Assembly: GCA_020636745.1 (NCBI GenBank)
Contig: JACJXH010000004.1
Span: forward strand, 62,001 to 126,000
Length of the DNA stretch: 64,000 nt
Source: Lentimicrobiaceae bacterium
GTDB taxonomy: Bacteria > Bacteroidota > Bacteroidia > Bacteroidales > Lentimicrobiaceae
Reading direction: 5' to 3'
In this document: piece after piece, positions 34,401 to 43,116 of the stretch
How the letters are laid out: each line of letters starts with the position of its first letter
Numbering within the stretch: the first letter of the stretch is position 1
The notes under the pieces: generated by a model
Database searches by the model: none
What the model was told of the DNA's origin: nothing
Seen by the model: the letters and a program-made list of their open reading frames with translations, nothing else
Translations under genes and position numbers: made by a program

Positions 34401-35786
34401 AATCAGCTTGGGCTGGAAAGCCTGAATACCTAATCTGTGAAGAGTTGGAGCACGGTTGAGCATCACCGGATGGCCTTTCAGGATATTTTCGAGGATATCC
34501 CACACAACCGGATCTTTTCTGTCAACGATTTTCTTTGCTGATTTGACCGTTTTTACGATACCGCGTTCAAGCATTTTGCGGATAATAAATGGTTTAAACA
34601 GCTCAGATGCCATATCCTTGGGGATACCGCATTCATTAAGTTTCAATTCAGGACCTACAACAATAACCGAACGGCCTGAATAGTCAACACGTTTACCAAG
34701 AAGGTTCTGACGGAAACGGCCTTGTTTACCTTTAAGACTATCGCTTAAAGATTTGAGGGCACGGTTTGATTCCGTTTTAACGGAATTGGCTTTACGTGAA
34801 TTATCAAACAATGAATCAACAGCTTCCTGAAGCATACGTTTTTCATTACGCATAATTACATCTGGAGCCTTGATTTCAATCAGTCGTTTTAACCTGTTGT
34901 TACGAATAATAACCCTTCTGTAGAGGTCATTCAAATCGCTTGTTGCAAATCGTCCGCCATCAAGAGGCACCAAAGGACGAAGTTCAGGTGGAATAACAGG
35001 AACCACTTTTACAATCATCCATTCAGGGCGATTCTCAATACGGGTCTGAGCATCGCGATAAGCTTCAAATACCTGGAGGCGTTTGAGTGCATCAGCTTTA
35101 CGCTGCTGAGAAGTTTCATTATTCGCTTTGTGCCTGAGCTCATATGATTCAACATCCAGGTCAAGACCTTTCAATAATTCATATAGGGCTTCGGCACCCA
35201 TTTTAGCCACAAATTTCTGAGGATCACTATCATCAAGATACTGATTTTCTTTGGGAAGTGAATCCAGAACTTCAAAATATTGCTCTTCGGTAAGGAGCGC
35301 CATTTTTTCAATTTTGACTTCCTCTTTCAGCATCACACCTTCCATGATACCAGCTTGAACCACTACATAACGTTCGTAGTAAATAACTGAATCAAGCTTT
35401 TTTGTATTCATGTTCAGCAGAGCGCCGATTTTATTCGGCAATGATCTGAAGAACCAGATGTGAGCTACTGGAACTACAAGCTGAATGTGTCCCATACGTT
35501 CGCGGCGAACTTTCTTTTCAGTTACTTCAACCCCGCAACGGTCGCAAACAATGCCTTTGTAACGTATTCTTTTATACTTACCGCAATGACATTCCCAATC
35601 TTTTACCGGCCCGAAAATACGTTCGCAGAATAAACCATCTCGTTCAGGTTTATAGGTACGATAGTTAATGGTTTCGGGCTTCAGTACCTCACCACTTGAG
35701 CGTTCGAGAATCATCTCGGGCGACGCCAGACTAATGGTGATTTTGGAAAAATTGCCGGAGATAGTGCTGTCTTTTCTGAAAGCCAT
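31476..35786 (-). CDS. rpoC: DNA-directed RNA polymerase subunit beta'
   Basis: The 1436-residue protein is the catalytic beta' subunit. Seen: N-terminal zinc finger CHCGKYKR..CDRCGVE (about 65-85), the active-site magnesium motif NADFDGDQMAVH (about 470), bridge-helix/trigger-loop region, and the second zinc site CGTLRG..CESKKGVCANCYG (about 830-910). Length is in the usual Bacteroidota range. It lies 110 bases downstream of rpoB with a hairpin in the spacer, and is followed by DUF3467 in the same direction. Confidence 0.99.
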   Translation of the reverse strand: MAFRKDSTISGNFSKITISLASPEMILERSSGEVLKPETINYRTYKPERDGLFCERIFGPVKDWECHCGKYKRIRYKGIVCDRCGVEVTEKKVRRERMGHIQLVVPVAHIWFFRSLPNKIGALLNMNTKKLDSVIYYERYVVVQAGIMEGVMLKEEVKIEKMALLTEEQYFEVLDSLPKENQYLDDSDPQKFVAKMGAEALYELLKGLDLDVESYELRHKANNETSQQRKADALKRLQVFEAYRDAQTRIENRPEWMIVKVVPVIPPELRPLVPLDGGRFATSDLNDLYRRVIIRNNRLKRLIEIKAPDVIMRNEKRMLQEAVDSLFDNSRKANSVKTESNRALKSLSDSLKGKQGRFRQNLLGKRVDYSGRSVIVVGPELKLNECGIPKDMASELFKPFIIRKMLERGIVKTVKSAKKIVDRKDPVVWDILENILKGHPVMLNRAPTLHRLGIQAFQPKLIEGKAIQLHPLVCTAFNADFDGDQMAVHVPLGNAAVLEAQLLMLASHNILNPANGAPITVPSQDMVLGLYYMTKGRKSIPESPVKGEGMIFYSPEELIIAYNEKVIDLHAHIKIKISVPENGEFVERMIETTVGRVLFNQVVPKEFGYINQLLTKKALRDIIGDVLKKTGTAKTAQFLDDIKNLGYTMAFRGGLSFTLSDVIVPEVKEELVSQANAEVEEVMSNYNMGFITNNERYNQIIDIWTHTNSRLTYTLMENLAKDKQGFNPVYMMLDSGARGSKEQIRQLSGMRGLMAKPQKSGATGGEIIENPILSNFKEGLSVLEYFISTHGARKGLADTALKTADAGYLTRRLVDVSQDVVITEPDCGTLRGLTTTALKKNEEVVETLYDRILGRVSLHDIYHPQTGELIVSAGSELTEEISRVIEDSPIESVEIRSVLTCESKKGVCANCYGRNLATGRMVQKGEAVGVIAAQSIGEPGTQLTLRTFHVGGTASNISVSSRIEAKYDGILEIDELRFVEYENAEGKKYDIVIGRSAEMRIVDKNTGIILASAHIPYGANLYFRQGDEVQKGAMISDWDPYNAVILSEVSGKVIFDNIIEGTTYRVESDEQTGYHDKVIIESRQKTKNPSIRIVGADNSDLRVYDIPVSAHIIVEENRKIKAGEILVKIPRAIGKSGDITGGLPRVTELFEARNPSDPAVVAEIDGVVSFGKKLKRGNREVIITSKTGEEKSYLIPTSKQILAQENDYVKAGTPLSEGAMTPSDILAIKGPMKVQEYIVNEIQEVYRLQGVKINDKHYEVIVRQMMRKVEVADPGDTKFLEGELVNKIDFHDENDWIFGKKVIVNAGDSTTLKSGQIVTARKLRDENSLLKRRDKKLIEARDAQPATAKQVLQGITRASLQTKSFISAASFQETTKVLTVAAINAKSDELLGLKENVIVGHLIPAGTGLREYDDLIVGSKDEYEKLMASKADDYDA

Positions 35787-35835
35787 ATGCTTAGGAATAA
35801 ATATATTAACGTGAAAAATGTGAAATACCGGTTTT

Positions 35836-35884
35836 ACCTGTCTGCCAGGCTATTCCGCTAAGCGAAAAGGACGGGCAGACAGGT
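35836..35884 (-). repeat. Palindromic element in the rpoB-rpoC spacer
   Basis: ACCTGTCTGCC (35836-35846) and GGCAGACAGGT (35874-35884) are perfect 11-bp inverted repeats around a 27-base loop that itself can pair (CCGCTAAGCG). It is between two essential co-transcribed genes and lacks a T-run, so processing or partial termination is possible. It resembles interspersed REP-like repeats. Confidence 0.6.
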
Positions 35885-35896
35885 ATTCCGTTTTTA

Positions 35897-38800
35897 TCAA
35901 TCGAAAGTTATATTCAGGCCAAGACCCCTGAGCTCATGCACAAGTACATTGAACGATTCAGGAATTCCGGGTATTGGCATATTCTCACCTTTAACAATGG
36001 CTTCATATGCTTTAGCCCTGCCCATTACATCATCCGATTTAACTGTAAGTATTTCCTGAAGTATGTGCGAAGCACCAAATGCTTCAAGTGCCCAGACTTC
36101 CATTTCACCAAAACGCTGACCTCCGAATTGTGCTTTACCACCAAGCGGTTGCTGCGTAATGAGCGAATAAGGTCCGATTGAACGGGCATGCATTTTATCA
36201 TCAACCATGTGATGAAGCTTAAGCATATAGATATACCCAACGGTTGCGGGTTGATCAAAACGCTCTCCGGTACCTCCGTCATGCAGATAAACACGACCAT
36301 TTTCAGGCAAGCCTGCTTTGCGCAGGTACTCATTAATTTTGTCGTGGGAAGCACCGTCGAAAATTGGTGTGGCAAAGCTCAAACCAAGTTTCTTTCCTGC
36401 CCAGGCCAGAACAGTTTCATAAATCTGTCCCAGGTTCATACGTGAAGGTACTCCCAAGGGGTTCAGTACAATATCAACCGGTGTTCCATCAGCCAGGAAC
36501 GGCATATCCTCTTCACGAACGATACGGGCTACAATACCCTTGTTTCCGTGACGTCCTGCCATTTTATCACCGACTTTAAGCTTACGTTTTTTCGCAACAT
36601 AAACTTTTGCCATCTGAACGATACCGTTTGGAAGATCATCGCCCACAGTGGCCACAAACTTCTTACGGTTATATACTCCAAGTATTTCCTTGTACTTGAT
36701 AATGTAATTATTGATCAATGACTTGACCAAATCATTTACATCCTTATCCGTGGTCCATTTACTTGGATTTACACTCAGGTAATCAACACCCATCAGCATT
36801 TTCTGGGTGAATTTTACCTTTTTAGGTACGATTTCTTCTTTAAAATTGTTGTAGACACCCTGAGATGTTTTACCTGAAACCAGAATAGTAAGTTTATCAA
36901 CCAACTTCGTTTTCAGATCGTGTGAATTTTTAACAAACTCATCATCCAGAATCTTGACAACATCCTTCTCTTTGGCTTTCACCTTGCGGTCTTTAATCAT
37001 CCGCGAGAAGAGCTTCTTGTCCACAACAACACCTTTCATTGAAGGAGGTGCTTTCAACGATGCATCTTTCACATCACCGGCTTTGTCACCAAAAATCGCT
37101 CTCAGAAGTTTCTCTTCAGGTGTAGGATCACTTTCACCTTTCGGTGTGATTTTTCCAATCAGGATATCGCCTTCATTAACTTCAGCACCGATGCGGATAA
37201 GTCCATTTTCATCCAAATCCTTGGTTGCTTCAGTACTTACATTCGGAATATCATTGGTTAATTCTTCAACACCACGTTTGGTATCGCGAACCTCCAGAAC
37301 AAATTCCTCGATATGAATGGAAGTAAAGATATCTTCTTTAACTACTTTTTCAGAAATAACAATAGCATCCTCAAAGTTGTAACCCTTCCACGGCATAAAA
37401 GCTACCATCAGGTTACGTCCCAGTGCTAAATCGCCGAGGTTTGTACCGTAGCCTTCACAAAGTACCTGACCTTTTTTAACCTTATCGCCCTTGCGAACGA
37501 TAGGACGAAGATTCATACAGGTATTTTGATTGGTACGCGAAAATTTGGTGAGAGGATAATGCTTCACATCATCGTCAAAACTCACCAGTTTTTCGTCTTC
37601 CATGCGGGTATGACGAATAACAACCTCAGTAGCATCAACAAACTCTACAAGTCCGTCACATTCAGCTGTAACAAGCACGCGTGAATCAAATGCCACACTT
37701 TTCTCAATACCAGTACCAACAATTGGGGCTTCAGGATTCAGCAAAGGCACAGCCTGACGCATCATGTTAGAACCCATCAAAGCACGGTTGGCATCATCAT
37801 GTTCAAGGAAAGGAATAAGGGAAGCCGCAATGGATGCGATTTGATTGGGGGCTATATCAATAAGGTCAACATTCTCCTTTTCAACAATAGGATAATCTGC
37901 AAGGTACCGTACCTTAATACGATCGTGCACAAAATTACCATCATCATCCATTGGAGTTGTTGCCTGAGCAATTACTTTGTTTTCTTCTTCCTCTGCGCTA
38001 AGATAAACAGCGTCTTCCTTAGGATCAACCCTTCCATTCACTACCCTTTTATAAGGCGTTTCGATGAAACCGAGACGGTTAATCTTGGCGTAAACGCAAA
38101 GAGAGGAAATAAGACCAATATTCGGACCTTCAGGAGTTTCGATAGTACACAAACGACCATAATGGGTATAGTGAACGTCACGAACTTCAAAACCAGCTCT
38201 TTCACGTGAAAGACCACCCGGACCCAGAGCAGAAACCCTGCGTTTGTGTGTCAATTCAGCAAGAGGATTGGTTTGATCCATAAATTGTGACAACTGATTG
38301 GTTCCAAAGAAGGAGTTGATAACAGAAGACAGTGTCTTTGCATTGATCAAATCCATTGGTGTAAACACCTCATTGTCACGCACATTCATTCGTTCTCTGA
38401 TGGTACGGGCCATACGAGCCAAACCAACACCAAACTGATTGTACAACTGCTCGCCAACGGTACGAACCCTACGGTTACTCAAGTGGTCGATATCATCTAC
38501 TTCAGTGCGCAGGTTAATCAGGCTTATCAGGTATTTAATAATAGAGATAATATCCTGTTTGGTCAGCACCTTGGTATCGAGCGATGTATCAAGGTCAAGT
38601 TTTTTATTGATACGATAACGGCCTACATCGCCTAAATCGTAACGTTTGTCAGAGAAAAACAGTTTCTCAATTATACCACGGGCAGTTTCTTCATCAGGCG
38701 GCTCAGCATTACGCAATTGCCTGTAAATATATTCAACAGCTTCCTTCTCAGAGTTGGCTGTATCTTTTTGCAGGGTATTAAAAATAATTGAGAAGTCAAT

Positions 38801-39703
38801 ATTATCAGGATCATCGCGGTGTAACAGAATAGTTTTAGCACCCGACTCAACAATAAGATCAATATGATGATTTTCGATAACGGTTTCGCGGTCAATAATC
38901 ACCTCGGTACGTTCAATCGAAACAACTTCTCCGGTATCTTCATCCACAAAGTCTTCTGTCCAGTTTTTCAACACTCTGGCAGCAAGACTACGACCAACCA
39001 CTTTTTTAATACCGGCTTTCGAAACTTTTACTTCTTCAGCGAGATTAAATATTTCAAGAATATCCTTATCAGTTTCATAACCAATAGCTCTTAACAATGT
39101 GGTTACCGGAAGTTTTTTCTTTCGATCGATGTAAGCATACATCACATTGTTAATATCAGTAGTAAATTCCATCCAGGAACCTTTAAAAGGAATAATCCTG
39201 GCAGAAAAGAGCTGAGAACCATTAGCATGATAACTGGTACCGAAAAAAACGCCAGGAGAACGGTGCAACTGAGAAACCACCACCCTTTCAGCTCCGTTTA
39301 CCACAAAAGTGCCTTTCGGAGTCATATAAGGAATCATACCCAGATAAACATCCTGTATGATAGTTTCAAAGTCTTCGTGCTCAGGGTCGGTACAATAAAG
39401 TTTAAGTTTGGCCTTCAGCGGGACACTATAGGTGAGGCCCCTTTCAATACACTCTTCGATAGAGTAGCGCGGAGGATCAATAAAATAATCGAGGAACTCG
39501 AGTACAAAATTGTTCCGTGCATCTGTGATCGGAAAATTTTCCGCGAAAACCTTATATAAACCTTCAGAAGCCCTGTTTTCAGGGTTTGTTTCCAATTGGA
39601 AAAAATCCTGAAATGACTTGATCTGTATATCAAGGAAATCAGGATATTCGGCTTTATTTTTTAAGGTTCCGAAACTTATACGTTCGATAGTTTTTGAAGC
39701 CAA
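35897..39703 (-). CDS. rpoB: DNA-directed RNA polymerase subunit beta
   Basis: The 1268-residue protein is the beta subunit. Recognised segments include the rifampicin region FFGTNQLSQFMDQTNPLAEL and THKRRVSALGPGGLSRER, then CTIETPEGPNIGLISS, and the C-terminal GKAQFGGQRFGEMEVWALEA. At the positions equal to E. coli D516, H526 and S531 the residues are D, H and S, so the common resistance changes are absent. The gene follows rplL after a spacer with two hairpins. Confidence 0.99.
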   Translation of the reverse strand: MASKTIERISFGTLKNKAEYPDFLDIQIKSFQDFFQLETNPENRASEGLYKVFAENFPITDARNNFVLEFLDYFIDPPRYSIEECIERGLTYSVPLKAKLKLYCTDPEHEDFETIIQDVYLGMIPYMTPKGTFVVNGAERVVVSQLHRSPGVFFGTSYHANGSQLFSARIIPFKGSWMEFTTDINNVMYAYIDRKKKLPVTTLLRAIGYETDKDILEIFNLAEEVKVSKAGIKKVVGRSLAARVLKNWTEDFVDEDTGEVVSIERTEVIIDRETVIENHHIDLIVESGAKTILLHRDDPDNIDFSIIFNTLQKDTANSEKEAVEYIYRQLRNAEPPDEETARGIIEKLFFSDKRYDLGDVGRYRINKKLDLDTSLDTKVLTKQDIISIIKYLISLINLRTEVDDIDHLSNRRVRTVGEQLYNQFGVGLARMARTIRERMNVRDNEVFTPMDLINAKTLSSVINSFFGTNQLSQFMDQTNPLAELTHKRRVSALGPGGLSRERAGFEVRDVHYTHYGRLCTIETPEGPNIGLISSLCVYAKINRLGFIETPYKRVVNGRVDPKEDAVYLSAEEEENKVIAQATTPMDDDGNFVHDRIKVRYLADYPIVEKENVDLIDIAPNQIASIAASLIPFLEHDDANRALMGSNMMRQAVPLLNPEAPIVGTGIEKSVAFDSRVLVTAECDGLVEFVDATEVVIRHTRMEDEKLVSFDDDVKHYPLTKFSRTNQNTCMNLRPIVRKGDKVKKGQVLCEGYGTNLGDLALGRNLMVAFMPWKGYNFEDAIVISEKVVKEDIFTSIHIEEFVLEVRDTKRGVEELTNDIPNVSTEATKDLDENGLIRIGAEVNEGDILIGKITPKGESDPTPEEKLLRAIFGDKAGDVKDASLKAPPSMKGVVVDKKLFSRMIKDRKVKAKEKDVVKILDDEFVKNSHDLKTKLVDKLTILVSGKTSQGVYNNFKEEIVPKKVKFTQKMLMGVDYLSVNPSKWTTDKDVNDLVKSLINNYIIKYKEILGVYNRKKFVATVGDDLPNGIVQMAKVYVAKKRKLKVGDKMAGRHGNKGIVARIVREEDMPFLADGTPVDIVLNPLGVPSRMNLGQIYETVLAWAGKKLGLSFATPIFDGASHDKINEYLRKAGLPENGRVYLHDGGTGERFDQPATVGYIYMLKLHHMVDDKMHARSIGPYSLITQQPLGGKAQFGGQRFGEMEVWALEAFGASHILQEILTVKSDDVMGRAKAYEAIVKGENMPIPGIPESFNVLVHELRGLGLNITFD

Positions 39704-39748
39704 GGTTGTAAAATTTAAAGTAAATACTCAATTATTTAAACAATTAAA

Positions 39749-39766
39749 CCCGATTAAATAATCGGG
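39749..39766 (-). promoter_or_regulatory. Perfect hairpin in the rplL-rpoB spacer
   Basis: CCCGATTA, loop AA, TAATCGGG forms an 8-bp stem; on the minus strand it is followed by TTTAATTG. It looks like a weak terminator or attenuator that would reduce transcription from ribosomal genes into rpoB. Confidence 0.6.
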
Positions 39767-39771
39767 AAACA

Positions 39772-39813
39772 GCAGATTCTGCACCTAAGCGTACGCCCAG
39801 GAACAGAACCTGC
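39772..39813 (-). promoter_or_regulatory. Large hairpin in the rplL-rpoB spacer
   Basis: GCAGATTCTG and CAGAACCTGC pair with one mismatch, enclosing CCT..AGG and the self-complementary GCGTACGC. With the hairpin at 39749-39766 this makes a structured 65-base leader before rpoB, likely an RNA processing site or attenuator. Confidence 0.55.
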
Positions 39814-39839
39814 ATGTATAATTGTAAAATATCATCTAC

Positions 39840-40217
39840 TTATTTTACTTCAACCTCTGCTCCAGCTTCTTCGAGTTGTTTTTTCAGTGCTTCAGCTTCG
39901 TCTTTAGAAACGCCTTCTTTGATTGCTTTAGGAGCTGCATCTACAAGTTCCTTAGCCTCTTTAAGTCCAAGGCTGGTAAGCTCTTTTACAAGCTTAACAA
40001 CTGCCAGTTTAGCCTGACCAGCGTTTTTCAGAATTACGTCAAATGCAGTTTTTTCTTCAACTGCTGCAGCTTCACCTGCACCTGCACCTGCCATCATAAC
40101 AGGAGCAGCTGCTGCTGGCTCAATTCCGTACTCGTCTTTAAGAATCTGGGCTAATTCGTTAACTTCTTTAACAGTCAGGTTAACCAATTGTTCTGCAAAA
40201 GCTTTTAAGTCTGCCAT
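39840..40217 (-). CDS. rplL: 50S ribosomal protein L7/L12
   Basis: The 125-residue protein forms the L12 stalk that recruits translation factors. N-terminal dimerisation helix (ADLKAFAEQLVNLTVKEVNELAQIL), Ala/Gly-rich hinge (about 37-52), and the C-terminal factor-binding domain (FDVILKNAGQAKLAVVKLVKELTSLGLKEAKELVD) are all present. It follows rplJ in the standard order. Confidence 0.98.
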   Translation of the reverse strand: MADLKAFAEQLVNLTVKEVNELAQILKDEYGIEPAAAAPVMMAGAGAGEAAAVEEKTAFDVILKNAGQAKLAVVKLVKELTSLGLKEAKELVDAAPKAIKEGVSKDEAEALKKQLEEAGAEVEVK

Positions 40218-40294
40218 TTTTATTTTTGTTTAAATTGTTTTACAATGAAAGATTTTGACTCATTTTGATTCATTCCAATGCTTCTTAATGAAGC

Positions 40295-40816
40295 TTATGC
40301 TTCCCTTTCAGAAAGGGTTTTAAGAACGCCACTCAACTTATGACCGCCAGATTGCAATGCTGAAATAACATTATTAGCAGGCGATTTAAGAGCGAGAATG
40401 ATATCTCCGATGAGTTCATTCTTCGATTTAATGCTGACAAGCATATCAAGGCTTTTGTCGCCAACAAACGACATTTCTTCAACATACGCACCTTTTAAAA
40501 TAGGTTTAGCGCTGGTTTTACGAAATTCCTTGATCAACTTTGCAGGTCCATTGTTTTCTTCCGATAACATGATGGAAGTCGCACCCTTGAGCGTATCATA
40601 AAGTCCTGAAAAGTCCTTATCGGTACGTTCCATCGCTTTACGCAACAATGTATTTTTTACTACAATCAACTTCACATCCTTTTTGAAGCATAACCTTCTC
40701 AGATTACCGGTCACTTCAACGTTGAGGTCAGAGATATCAGTAATATAGATGTTGTTGCTGTTTTGCAGCTGCTCGGTTAGGGTGTCAATCAGTTGACTCT
40801 TTTCTTCTTTTCTCAT
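40295..40816 (-). CDS. rplJ: 50S ribosomal protein L10
   Basis: The 173-residue protein anchors the L12 stalk to the ribosome. It has the L10 globular domain (KLIVVKNTLLRKAMERTD at about 53-70, GATSIMLSEENNGPAKLIKEF) and the C-terminal helix that binds L12 dimers. The 40-base gap to rplA and 77-base gap to rplL could hold an L10 autoregulatory leader, but I see no certain structure. Confidence 0.98.
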   Translation of the reverse strand: MRKEEKSQLIDTLTEQLQNSNNIYITDISDLNVEVTGNLRRLCFKKDVKLIVVKNTLLRKAMERTDKDFSGLYDTLKGATSIMLSEENNGPAKLIKEFRKTSAKPILKGAYVEEMSFVGDKSLDMLVSIKSKNELIGDIILALKSPANNVISALQSGGHKLSGVLKTLSEREA

Positions 40817-40856
40817 GATTTTTTTTCAGTTTACGAGGAAAGTTCCACAGATTAAC

Positions 40857-41552
40857 TTACGCAGTGATTGATTTTTGATCAACACGAATACCCGGGCCCA
40901 TAGTACTAGACATAAATAAAGTTTTCATGTAAGTACCTTTAGCTGCGGTCGGCTTCAGTTTCACGATAGTCTGGAGAAGTTCTTTTGCATTTTCGAGCAA
41001 TTTAGCTTCTTCGAAAGATGTTTTTCCGATGGCAGCATGCACGATACCGAACTTATCCACTTTGAAATCGATTTTACCGGCTTTTGCTTCAGTAACCGCT
41101 TTTCCTACTTCCATAGTAACGGTTCCGGTTTTGGGGTTTGGCATTAAGCCACGTGGTCCCAGGATTTTTCCAAGAGCACCAACCTTAGGCATAATGCTAG
41201 GCATAGTGATCACCACGTCAACGTCTGTCCAACCTTCTTTGATCTTTTGGATATATTCATCCAAACCATAAAAATCAGCACCGGCTGCTTTGGCTTCCTC
41301 TTCCTTGTCAGGAGTACAGAGAACCAAAACCCTTACAGTTTTACCGGTACCGTGAGGCAACATAACAGTACCCCTGACCATTTGATTGGCTTTACGGGGG
41401 TCAACACCTAACCGAACGTCAATATCAACTGAACTATCGAATTTGGTATTTGAAGTTTGCTTCACGATTTTTATGGCGTCGCTCAGGGTGTAGGTGCTGT
41501 TCTTATCGAACTTTGCTAGAGCCTCTTTCCTTTTTTTTGTCAATTTAGCCAT
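40857..41552 (-). CDS. rplA: 50S ribosomal protein L1
   Basis: The 231-residue L1 protein has VDIDVRLGVDPRKANQMVRG and the signature region IMPKVGALGKILGPRGLMPNPKTGTVT. It binds 23S rRNA at the mobile L1 stalk and, in many bacteria, its own mRNA. Standard position between rplK and rplJ. Confidence 0.99.
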   Translation of the reverse strand: MAKLTKKRKEALAKFDKNSTYTLSDAIKIVKQTSNTKFDSSVDIDVRLGVDPRKANQMVRGTVMLPHGTGKTVRVLVLCTPDKEEEAKAAGADFYGLDEYIQKIKEGWTDVDVVITMPSIMPKVGALGKILGPRGLMPNPKTGTVTMEVGKAVTEAKAGKIDFKVDKFGIVHAAIGKTSFEEAKLLENAKELLQTIVKLKPTAAKGTYMKTLFMSSTMGPGIRVDQKSITA

Positions 41553-41615
41553 TTCACGCCTTGTTAAGATTTTGTTTTAACAAATTTACTGTCACTGTTT
41601 TGTGTCAGTTTGTTA

Positions 41616-42062
41616 TTAGTCAATAGCAAACGGTGGGGTTCCCGAAACGGTAATTCCCATGCTTCTTGCTGTTCCGGCAACCATACTCATTGCGGATTCT
41701 ACAGTAAAAGCGTTGAGATCGGCCATTTTAATTTCGGCAATTGCCTTAACCTGATCCCAGGTAACAGATCCCACTTTTTTACGGTTGGGTTCTGCGGATC
41801 CACTTTTCAACTTGGTTGCTTCTAACAACTGAACTGCTACAGGAGGTGTTTTGATGACAAAATCAAATGATTTGTCTTTATAAACAGTTATGATAACCGG
41901 TAGGACTTTACCTGCCTGGTCCTGCGTACGCGCATTAAACTGCTTACAAAACTCCATAATATTAACACCTTTCGAACCCAAAGCAGGTCCGATAGGCGGT
42001 GAGGGATTGGCTGCAGCACCTTTTACTTGCAGTTTGATAAAACCGCTTATTTCTTTTGCCAT
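41616..42062 (-). CDS. rplK: 50S ribosomal protein L11
   Basis: The 148-residue L11 protein begins with IKLQVKGAAANPSPPIGPALGSKGVNIMEFCKQFNA, with the proline-rich NTD helix, and has the rRNA-binding C-terminal domain (EIKMADLNAFTVESAMSMVAGTARSMGI). It belongs to the GTPase-associated centre. It starts 43 bases after nusG ends. Confidence 0.99.
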   Translation of the reverse strand: MAKEISGFIKLQVKGAAANPSPPIGPALGSKGVNIMEFCKQFNARTQDQAGKVLPVIITVYKDKSFDFVIKTPPVAVQLLEATKLKSGSAEPNRKKVGSVTWDQVKAIAEIKMADLNAFTVESAMSMVAGTARSMGITVSGTPPFAID

Positions 42063-42105
42063 TGTTGAAAACTTAGTGATTTATTACTTCACAATCACCC
42101 GTTCG

Positions 42106-42648
42106 TCAGTCTTTCTCTACTTGCATAAACCCTAATTCGAGGGGAGTTTTACGGCCAAATATTTTAACCATAACTTTCAATTTCTTCTTCTCCTCGTTAA
42201 TCTCTTCGATTACACCGGTAAAGCTATTGAAAGGCCCATCAATTACGGTAACGGTTTCGCCAACGATAAACGGTACACTGACTTCTTCGCCCTGTTCCGT
42301 TAATTCATCAACTTTTCCTAAAATGCGATTAACTTCAGCGGGTCTAAGGGGAACGGGTTCACCTTTAGAACCAAGGAAGCCTATAACTCCTGGCACATTT
42401 TTTATGATGTGAGGAATTTCTCCAACCAGTATTGCTTCAATCAGAATATAGCCCGGAAGATAATTCCGCTCTTTACTCACTTTTTTACCTTTACGAACCT
42501 GATAGATTTTTTCAGTTGGGATAAGAACCTGTGATATATAGTCGCTGATTCCAAGACGGCTAATTTCGCTTTCAAGGTATTGTTTTACCTTTTTTTCGTT
42601 CCCGCTGATGGCCCGGATTACGTACCACTTTTTATTTTCGTCGCCCAT
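42106..42648 (-). CDS. nusG: Transcription elongation/antitermination factor NusG
   Basis: The 180-residue protein has the NGN domain (WYVIRAISGNEKKVKQYLESEI, YLPGYILIEAILVGEIPHIIKNVPGVIGFLG) and a C-terminal KOW domain (GETVTVIDGPFNSFTGVIEEIN). It couples transcription with ribosomes and Rho. Located between secE and rplK as usual. Confidence 0.98.
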   Translation of the reverse strand: MGDENKKWYVIRAISGNEKKVKQYLESEISRLGISDYISQVLIPTEKIYQVRKGKKVSKERNYLPGYILIEAILVGEIPHIIKNVPGVIGFLGSKGEPVPLRPAEVNRILGKVDELTEQGEEVSVPFIVGETVTVIDGPFNSFTGVIEEINEEKKKLKVMVKIFGRKTPLELGFMQVEKD

Positions 42649-42724
42649 ACAGAAAAACGTAATAGATAAGATTGAATATCAAATAACTGATTGTTATTTA
42701 TAATAGAGAAAGTGGTTACTTCGA

Positions 42725-42922
42725 TTAAAACAGCAGGTAGAACTGTTTCAACAAAGTCTGGAAAGACATATCCATCAGATAAACGAGTAACGCGATTATG
42801 AGGGAAGCGATGGATACTACTATTGCACTACTTTGAAGTTCACTCCATGTAGGCCAGGAAGTTTTATTAATCAACTCGTCGTAACTTTCGTTGATATAGT
42901 CCTGAATTTTTGTCTTTGCCAT
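42725..42922 (-). CDS. secE: Preprotein translocase subunit SecE
   Basis: The 65-residue protein is the short single-TM form: an amphipathic segment (INESYDELINKTSWPTWSELQSS) followed by one TM helix (about 31-60). It stabilises SecY in the translocon. It starts about 20 bases from the 3' end of tRNA-Trp and precedes nusG. Confidence 0.96.
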   Translation of the reverse strand: MAKTKIQDYINESYDELINKTSWPTWSELQSSAIVVSIASLIIALLVYLMDMSFQTLLKQFYLLF

Positions 42923-42941
42923 TTTGACCAGATTTTTATTG

Positions 42942-43014
42942 CACGGGAGGAGAGACTCGAACTCCCAACCAACGGTTTTGGAGACCGCTACTCTACCAAT
43001 TGAGCTACACCCGT
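42942..43014 (-). tRNA. tRNA-Trp (anticodon CCA)
   Basis: The minus strand folds as a 73-nt cloverleaf: acceptor ACGGGTG/CTCCCGT, D-arm GCTC..GAGT, anticodon loop CTCCAAA with CCA, T-arm GGGAG TTCGAGT CTCTC, discriminator G. Position 6:67 is a T-T mismatch in the acceptor stem. CCA is not encoded. It lies between tuf and secE. Confidence 0.95.
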
Positions 43015-43116
43015 TTGAATTCTTCCATGAGGAATAATCCCCGCCGAAATTATTATTTAATATGGCAGAGATAAAGGCATTCTTGCGAACACCTTTATCT
43101 CATGTATTCTTATGTA

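Noticed and set aside
37799..38209. Plus-strand frame inside rpoB
   Set aside because: Antisense shadow of a highly conserved essential gene.
38220..38340. Rifampicin-resistance substitutions in rpoB
   Set aside because: The residues equal to D516, H526 and S531 are the sensitive type.
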